From: Conidiobolus incongruus B7586
Lineage: Eukaryota > Entomophthoromycota > Entomophthoromycetes > Entomophthorales > Conidiobolaceae
Direction of reading: 5' to 3'
Assembly: GCA_000697335.1 (NCBI GenBank)
Contig: JNEM01016321.1
Span: forward strand, 1 to 15,072
Length of the DNA: 15,072 nucleotides
The notes beneath the pieces were generated by a model. The model worked only from the letters and a program-made list of their open reading frames with translations. It was not told the origin of the DNA and ran no database searches. The position numbers and the translations under genes were made by a program. Shown here one piece after another: positions 9,401 through 15,072 of this stretch. How positions within the stretch are numbered: position 1 is the stretch's first letter; each line of letters opens with the position of its first letter.

Positions 9401-11124
9401 TTATTTTCTTAAGTTTATCTGTTTTAGCTCAAGTTGGTCAATTGGGTAGCACCTTATGGGTCAACAGTTGGAGTGATGTAAATTTAAATTCGCCTGCAGG
9501 TTTCAAAATTGGAGTTTATGCTGGTATTGGTTTGGCTACATCTTTATTCACCTTCACATCTTACCTTAGTAAAGTCTATCTTGTCGCTTTCCCTGCGGCA
9601 AGGTCAACTCATCGTGATTTATTAAGAGGAGTAACTGTTGCACCAATGAGTTTCTTTAACACTACTCCACTTGGTCGTATTTTGAACAGATTCTCTAAAG
9701 ATCAAACTACTATTGACGAAACATTACCCACTTCATTTAGTAGTTTAGTTGGTACTTTACTTCAAGTATTATTTACACTGGGCGTAATTTCTTCAACCAC
9801 TCCTATGTTCTTAATCCTCGTAGTTATTATTTTTATTTTGTACTATTTCATTCAAAATTATTACATTAAGACAAGTCGAGAAATCAAGCGTTTGGATTCA
9901 GTTTCAAAGTCTCCCATCTACTCTCAATTCCAAGAAACTTTGAGAGGTACAAGTACTATCAGAGCTTATCAACAACAAACTCGTTTCCAAATTGAAAATG
10001 AACAACGATTGGTTGTCAATACTCGTGCTGTATATCCTGGTTTGGTTTTAAATAGATGGTTAGCTGTTCGTATTGAATTCTTGGGTGCTTTGATCATTTT
10101 TGGAGCTGCAGCTTTTGGTGTAATTAGTTTGGCTATGGGCAGTATGCTAAATCCCGGATTGGCTGCACTTTCAGTTACTTATGCTTTACAAGTTACTCAA
10201 TCTCTCAATTGGTCAGTTCGTATGTTGTGTGAAGTTGAAACTAATATTGTTGCTATGGAACGTATTCAAGAATATATCGAACTTGACAGCGAAGCTCCTT
10301 ATGAATCTAGCACCTCTCCTAATGAACTCAAAGTAAATCCTGCTACTCCCGAACGTCCTGTACAAACTGTCCCTCCAGAATGGCCTCAAAATGGTCGCAT
10401 AGAGTTCAATAATTACTCATGCCGTTATCGTGAGGGTCTTGACCTTGTTCTTAGAGGTGTCAATGCCACCATTGAGCCTATGCAAAAGATCGGTATTGTA
10501 GGACGTACAGGTGCTGGTAAATCATCATTGACACTTGGTTTGTTCAGAATTATCGAAGCTGCTGGAGGTAGTATTGTCATTGATGGTCAAGATATTTCCA
10601 AATTATCATTGTATGATTTGAGATCCAAACTCGCAATTATTCCTCAAGATCCTGTTTTGTTTGGAGGTAGCTTGAGAGAGAACTTGGATCCTTTCAATCA
10701 ATTCGATGATAACACCTTGTGGCAAGCATTGGAACATGCTCACTTGAAATCATATATTCTCACTCTCGATAATCAACTCGATGCAGTTGTTCAAGCCGGA
10801 GGTGAGAATTTCTCAGTAGGTCAACGTCAATTAATCTGTCTTGCAAGGGCACTTTTGAGAAGATCCAAGATCTTGGTTCTCGACGAAGCCACTGCAGCTA
10901 TTGATCAGCACACTGATCAACTCATTCAGAACACTATCCGCACAGAATTCAAAGATTGTACCATTTTAACAATTGCTCATCGTATCAACACTATCATGGA
11001 TTCCGACAAGATTCTTGTCCTTGATCAAGGTCTTGTTAAAGAATTCGATACTCCTAGAAATCTACTCAAGAACACTGAATCTATCTTTTACGGTTTAGCT
11101 GAAGAAGCTGGTGTCCTTAATTAA
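6424..11124 (+). CDS. ABCC/MRP-type full-length ABC transporter (YCF1-like), four exons
   Basis: Exons 6424-6456, 6507-6559, 6615-6732 and 6790-11124 join to 1512 residues. The start ATG has A at -3. Exons 1-2 give an MRP-style N-terminus (FCSNSEGW, then DFTTCFENG); Cys5 and Cys25 resemble the paired cysteines of MRP1. TMD0 helices lie at about 30-46, 69-86, 95-118, 125-143 and 159-177. The L0 linker has FWWLSPLLKQG at about 214-224. TMD1 spans about 266-555. NBD1 has Walker A GKVGSGKS (636-643), Gln671, LSGGQ (726-730), Walker B LLDD (Asp751 replacing the catalytic Glu, usual for this family) and His785. An acidic Ser-rich linker covers about 805-920. TMD2 spans about 925-1225, with Trp1209/Arg1212 in LNWSVRM (MRP1 Trp1246/Arg1249). 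NBD2 has GRTGAGKS (1306-1313), Gln1354, FSVGQ (1409-1413), Glu1434 and His1465. The family exports glutathione, glucuronate or metal-thiol conjugates, in fungi often into the vacuole; substrate and location here are inferred. Confidence 0.95.
6457..6506 (+). other. Intron 1 of the transporter gene (50 nt)
   Basis: The donor is GTCAGT after ...GGATGG, the acceptor is TTATAG before GGACCA, and a TATTAAC branch-like word lies about 12 nt before the acceptor. The intron is phase 0. Reading through it would hit TAA after nine more codons. The two flanking exons encode adjacent pieces of the conserved N-terminus (EGW, then GPVSPSRLFDF), which supports this junction. The donor's C at +3 is unusual. 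Confidence 0.8.
6560..6614 (+). other. Intron 2 of the transporter gene (55 nt)
   Basis: The donor is GTAATT after ...GAGAATGG, a perfect TACTAAT branch sequence lies at 6596-6602, and the acceptor is TTTTAG at 6614. The intron is phase 2: GG joins T to give Gly29. Retention would stop translation at once (GGG TAA). The downstream exon opens with the first transmembrane helix. Confidence 0.85.
6733..6789 (+). other. Intron 3 of the transporter gene (57 nt)
   Basis: The donor is GTAATA after ...TATAAAAAA, the branch TACTAAT lies at about 6770-6776, and the acceptor is TTTTTAG at 6789. The intron is phase 0, and reading through meets TGA after four codons. A second AG at 6807-6808 would give an immediate stop (TAT TAT TGG CTC TAA), so 6789 is preferred. 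It also completes a hydrophobic helix (INSIILVLLALIQFIV). Confidence 0.88.
9085..9102 (+). repeat. (GAA)6 trinucleotide run encoding a Glu tract
   Basis: Six consecutive GAA codons encode Glu834-839 in the NBD1-TMD2 linker. They are followed by STSASST and another acidic cluster (EDEE). A phosphorylated regulatory linker occurs at this place in yeast Ycf1. The Ser/acid mix here would suit casein kinase 2 type sites, but that is inference. The repeat may vary in copy number. Confidence 0.85.
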
Positions 11125-11168
11125 TCATTTTCATCATACTATATTCATTTCTATTCATCATTTAAAAT

Positions 11169-11174
11169 AATAAA
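11169..11174 (+). terminator. Polyadenylation signal AATAAA
   Basis: An exact AATAAA hexamer lies 45 nt after the transporter stop codon, within an A/T-rich 3' region preceded by T/C-rich sequence. Because the spacer is so AT-rich the hexamer has limited weight, but the distance is typical for a short fungal 3' UTR. Confidence 0.5.
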
Positions 11175-11269
11175 ATAATTAATTTATTTAATATCAAATT
11201 ATATTTATTTTTCGATTTCCTTATTACATTTTAACTTAATTTTGAAAAATTTTTGTGATTCAAGCTGCT

Positions 11270-11297
11270 ATAAATGCTATAATATTTTAGCATTTAT
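11270..11297 (+). repeat. 10-bp perfect hairpin downstream of the transporter
   Basis: ATAAATGCTA (11270-11279) and TAGCATTTAT (11288-11297) are exact reverse complements around an 8-base loop, about 145 nt after the stop codon. It could be a 3' UTR structure, a pause or termination element, or a small palindromic repeat. A partial direct echo (GCTATAA) precedes and overlaps it. Confidence 0.6.
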
Positions 11298-12420
11298 TAA
11301 ATGGTAATGAATATATCATAATTATTAATGTTATGTCATTAATACACTTTATTGTGTAAAAAATATGATTTAATAAAAATGCCGAATTTATTAGTATTTA
11401 TTAAATGAAATTAAAGTATTATTGCCTAATTTTCATTATTGTCAATTATCATTACAACTTTAATATAATTAATTTTAATTTTCGATATGAAATTGTTGGA
11501 AAATAATGCATGTTCAGTTAATATGTATTGGAAATTCAACCATAGTAAATCAATAATATTAAATCAAAATGGATATTGAAAATTTGAAATTCAGATCAAT
11601 TTTCAGATGAATGTATCAGTTGGGTTGTAATGTAGAATCCTGAAAATAATATAAATACATTATGATTTAATAAATTAGCTATTGAAGAAAATGAAATTGG
11701 TTGAAAGACCAAAATTCAAATTTTAAAGCGAATTTAGTTGTCAAATGAATGACTCTAAAAATGAATTATGTTATTTGAGCTGGACCAAATTATCATATAG
11801 TGTTATTTACATTTTCTTAATATATATTACATGATTAAACAAGTTATAGTTTTAATATCTATTTTTAATATTGTATTTTTAAAGAATGAAAATAATACAT
11901 ATTCTAATTTTGGTTTTGTCTAATAGGATTGAATTAAGAAATTTGTTGATTAATATTGACACTCTAGAATCACTCATAATAATTGATTCAGTTACAGAGC
12001 TTTTTATATAACTACACCTTAATACCTTATATTTCTAAAAATTTTATGTAAATTGATAATTTAACTTAATTGTAACTTTTCAAAAAGCATGTGATTTTAA
12101 ATACCAAACATTACAAACTAGGTTTTTTAAATCTCTATGAATTTATATTTTTAAACCAATGTTATATATATTGTAAATATATTAAATAAAAAACTCTTTT
12201 GCTAATAAATTAACAAATCATAATAATAAATCTAAGAATGGTAAATGTATAGCCATTAATATCTTTCCGATATGCAATTTTAGTGAAGTGTTTCAAGATT
12301 ATCTAAAAATTGAATATTGTCAAATTATTTCTAAAAATCAGTAATTTTTCAATAAAAGTGAGATTGATTAAATCGCTCTTGCATTAAAATATTTGCAACA
12401 AAGTTTTAGTTGGAAATATT
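11298..12420. other. AT-rich spacer downstream of the transporter
   Basis: All frames are interrupted at short intervals and no gene, RNA motif or transposon signature is visible. Only short local repeats were seen, such as ATTTTCAGAT-like words near 11590-11610. Confidence 0.55.
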
Positions 12421-12750
12421 AACACGGGTTGGGAAAGCTGTGTCCAGAGTAGTTTAGATAAAAGCGAGAGAGGTCTGGTGTATTCCAGGTATGTGTTAGG
12501 GAGATAGGGGGTTTGTGGTTTAAGGCAGATAGCTGGGAGGACCCAGATCAAGTTCATCTCTTTGAGGATAGCTCTAGTTCCGAATTTTTTATAAAGTGAA
12601 TAGGGTGAGGAGATTTATGGGGTTTTCCAGTGGCTTGTATCATCAGCCAATTAAAGGATAGAGCTGAAGTGGTTGATCATGTGAGGAGGAAATAACCCTT
12701 ATATTCAGTTGATGTAAGCATATTGAGTAGGAGAGGAGTCCTGACTCGTG
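12421..12750 (+). other. GC-richer, G-skewed island, unidentified (candidate structured RNA or coding fossil)
   Basis: By hand count 12421-12720 is about 43% G+C (92 G, 36 C) against roughly 20% in both flanks. The plus strand forms several short hairpins: CTGG/CCAG around 12476-12488, CTGGG-AGGA-CCCAG (12533-12546), GGCT/AGCC around 12632-12648, and GAGT/ACTC near 12737-12748. A T6 run at 12585-12590 follows the second. A G-over-C bias suits an RNA with G-U pairs. Alternatively, one plus-strand frame reads as protein-like sequence (for example WEDPDQVHLFED) interrupted about five times, which is not fewer stops than chance clearly allows. I recognise no family on either strand. Confidence 0.4.
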
Positions 12751-13387
12751 ACAATATAAATATTTATTAAATATTATAATTCATTATTGTATTTTTGAAT
12801 TTTATTCATTATTTTTGAACATTTAAATCTTAATTGAAGAAGAAAACATCATTTCAATTCTAAATTATATTAAGCATTTTATTCTCCTCAATAATTATGT
12901 AAGCATTATTAAAGTTTGTACATTTTAGTTTTATAGCCTATGATTAAATGAATGTCAATTAATTTCAATTTTAATATTTACAAGATTCGCGTGGGTATAT
13001 TTACTTCAAACTATGTAAATTAATGATATCGCCAATGAAATAAATAATTCTGGGATGAATCAATAGAGCAATATATGGAATCGAGTATGATAAATAAATT
13101 TAGAATATTTTTATAAAGCACTAATTTTAAATTGTTATTTATTGATACCAATCATTTTTATGCTTATAAACATCATGTAAAATATTAGATAAAATAGACT
13201 AATGTAATATTTTGATAAATAAAACATTTGTTAAAATATATTTTAAATTTAAAGTATCTTATAAGAAGCTGAAGCAAAATTAATTTAAATTTCTATCGCA
13301 AGCTGTTCATGCTTTATTATATTAATTGTGATTAATCTAATTTACTCATGGTATGAAATATGAAATATATTAACAAATTCATTCTGT
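12751..13387. other. AT-rich spacer
   Basis: Beyond the island the composition falls back to the AT-rich background. No open frame of note, tRNA or repeat family is visible. A GT-AG pair about 53 nt apart (GTATGA near 13350 to TTTTTCAG near 13403) resembles an intron of the size used by the transporter. However, joining its flanks gives a stop in the only open frame. Confidence 0.45.
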
Positions 13388-13453
13388 TCCTTCAATTTTT
13401 CAGACTAATTTATTTTATGATATACAGAATGATAATGGTTTTAAATAATATGA

Positions 13454-13720
13454 ATGATTCTATTGAATATGCTATATTTCAAATTTCTATTGGTGAAACT
13501 AGTTGAATTATACCTTATAACTATAGCTTTATTTTATATGCAGTTGGTTATTATATTACCAAGAAAATTGAAATGCGCTGCTTGGCCATATAAGTCACTT
13601 GTCAATGGTTTGGATATTTTTAATATATTGTTGTATCCTATGAATATTTTATTTTTTTTTCTCAAGTATAGTTTTATTCGTGTAAAACAATTGATTTTAT
13701 TGTCTTCGTACTTTATATAA
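13454..13720 (+). CDS. Weak hydrophobic ORF, 88 codons, probably not a real gene
   Basis: An ATG-initiated frame of 88 residues ends at TAA 13718-13720. It is rich in Leu, Ile and Phe, with several stretches long enough to span a membrane (for example ITIALFYMQLVIIL), but T-rich DNA produces such sequences by itself. An overlapping frame (about 13415-13510 and onward) and a separate 33-codon ORF at 13781-13882 (MEFDLYAFANHIETD...) also look mildly protein-like. No family is recognised, no promoter stands out, and no conserved motif is visible. Possibilities are a decayed gene, exons of an unrecognised gene, or chance. Confidence 0.15.
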   Translation: MILLNMLYFKFLLVKLVELYLITIALFYMQLVIILPRKLKCAAWPYKSLVNGLDIFNILLYPMNILFFFLKYSFIRVKQLILLSSYFI

Positions 13721-13882
13721 TTGCCGAAAAAACATAAATATGTATATTATTGTTTGATTATTTAAATAAATCCATTGCTTATGGAATTTGATTTATATGC
13801 TTTTGCCAATCATATTGAGACTGATTCTCCGTATTTATGTTTCTCTTTACATGATTTTGATAAAATTGAAAGTTACAAATAA

Positions 13883-15072
13883 TTTTCCTTTTGATAATTT
13901 ATTTTTTGGGTGTATCTTATTAATATAAACATTAAATAAAAATTTTATTTTTGGAGAAATTGAAAGAATATATGATTAATATGGAAAGTTACTAAATTGT
14001 TATTTTATTAAATTAATATACTATTTAATATTAGAATAATTTCAATAATTTCATTTTTTATAATAATTCTTCTAATCATATCATTTATTAAACAATAATC
14101 AAATGACCTGAATAAGATATTATTATTTTCGAAATAGGCTGAATTATATAGGATCAGTTGTTTTTTATCTATACGTTTTATTTAATAGAATATAATTATA
14201 ACAGATATATTAGTTATATCCATTATTATATCATTTTGATTTCATAGATAATGTACTTTTTTAAATATAAATTAAAATTGACATTTATAATTATGGATTT
14301 TATAATCTATTATTCTTGATTTTTAAGTGTATGACTTTTTTAAAATTGAAAATAAATATGTATTTTAATATATAAATGAGAGGAATAAGTATATAATATA
14401 AAATTAATTCTCTCTTTTATTTGAATGACTTTTTAATTTATTATACTATGATTCTAATATTCAAAACATAATTTTTTAACAACTAAGATTTAATATTTTA
14501 TTGACCTTATAAATATATTTAGAGAAATATTTTTTTCTTATATATTAATTTTTTAAATATTTAAAGCAATTATGATTGCATAAGTTATAATCACATAAAT
14601 ATATTAGATATGGTAGCTTTTTCCAATTATTTTTGATTATAAAATTTTTATATCTTTATATATTTTATAATTATTACTTTAAATTTAAAATAATAGGAAA
14701 TTTTTAATTTCTGATTTTTTAAAATATTATTAATTTTAAATAAACAAATATATATATTAATTTTTTAATCAAAAAATTAATTCTTTAAAATTAATTATTT
14801 AATCTATTAATTCTTAAATCAAATAATAATCATCAAAAGTTTTTTATTTTGGTATTAATATAACTTAATCATAAATCCTTTAAAATTATTTAAAATTTAC
14901 AAGCAGCTTTTAATAATAAAAGATTATTTAAATCAACAATTTATTGTTATGTAAATTATTTTAAAGTTAAAGAAGAAATCAATTAAAACCTATTAAAATT
15001 TCAAAAAACTATCTTTAATTATTATTTTTTGATTATTAATAAATTAAAATATATATTAAAAAATATTTTTTT
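13883..15072. other. Extremely AT-rich spacer at the right edge
   Basis: No gene is visible. From 14176 to the window end no CG dinucleotide occurs, but G and C are so rare here that this means little. Long A and T runs and small palindromes dominate. Confidence 0.55.
14756..14781. repeat. 11-bp perfect palindrome in AT-rich spacer
   Basis: ATTAATTTTTT (14756-14766) and AAAAAATTAAT (14771-14781) are exact reverse complements around AATC. In sequence this AT-rich such palindromes arise easily, so no function is claimed. Confidence 0.5.

Noticed and set aside
12516-12590. Pol III A box, B box and T6 terminator (TGGTTTAAGG, GATCAAGTTC, T6)
   Set aside because: Both boxes are only partial matches and no tRNA fold can be drawn. 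It is kept only as a minor hint for an RNA in the island.
12421-12750. Minus-strand frame of the island interrupted only by TGA, suggesting a mitochondrial insert
   Set aside because: No mitochondrial protein is recognisable, and three TGA stops in about 100 codons can occur by chance.
1-15072. tRNA, rRNA, spliceosomal RNA or CRISPR array
   Set aside because: No T-loop/B-box with matching acceptor stem, no conserved snRNA or rRNA words and no regularly spaced repeats were seen on either strand.

Overview
This is AT-rich eukaryotic DNA, probably from an early-diverging fungus. The one large intact gene is an ABCC/MRP (YCF1-like) transporter. It uses the standard code, has three very short introns (50-57 nt) with UACUAAU-type branch sites, and sits in spacers of very low GC. 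The left edge carries decayed Tc1/mariner transposons. A Glomeromycotina-like genome would fit, but the sequence alone does not settle this, and other AT-rich fungal lineages remain possible.

Layout. Positions 1-540 hold the N-terminal half of a decayed Tc1/mariner-family transposase on the minus strand, cut off by the window edge. Positions 1117-2154 hold a nearly full-length decayed Tc1-like DD34E transposase, also minus strand, from a different family. Both keep one reading frame with no frameshift that I could find, yet carry many premature stops of the kind that C-to-T and G-to-A transitions produce. No CpG dinucleotide occurs from position 1 to 2595. Positions 2155-6210 are a gene desert containing one GC-richer island (about 5035-5365) and small repeats.

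The transporter gene runs from the ATG at 6424 to the TAA at 11124. It is preceded by an inverted CCAAT motif, a tandem 9-mer and a TATA box, and followed by an AATAAA signal and a 10-bp hairpin. The longest uninterrupted frame starts at a TTG (6814). Three small upstream exons (6424-6456, 6507-6559, 6615-6732) can be recognised and restore the N-terminal TMD0 domain, giving a 1512-residue protein of TMD0-L0-TMD1-NBD1-linker-TMD2-NBD2 form. Such proteins usually pump glutathione conjugates and related organic anions or metal-thiol complexes, in fungi often into the vacuole.

Downstream, 11180-15072 is again AT-rich spacer. It contains a second GC-richer, strongly G-over-C island (about 12421-12750) and weak coding-like traces at 13388-13882. 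No tRNA, rRNA or CRISPR array was seen. With one intact gene, no operon-like cooperation can be described.
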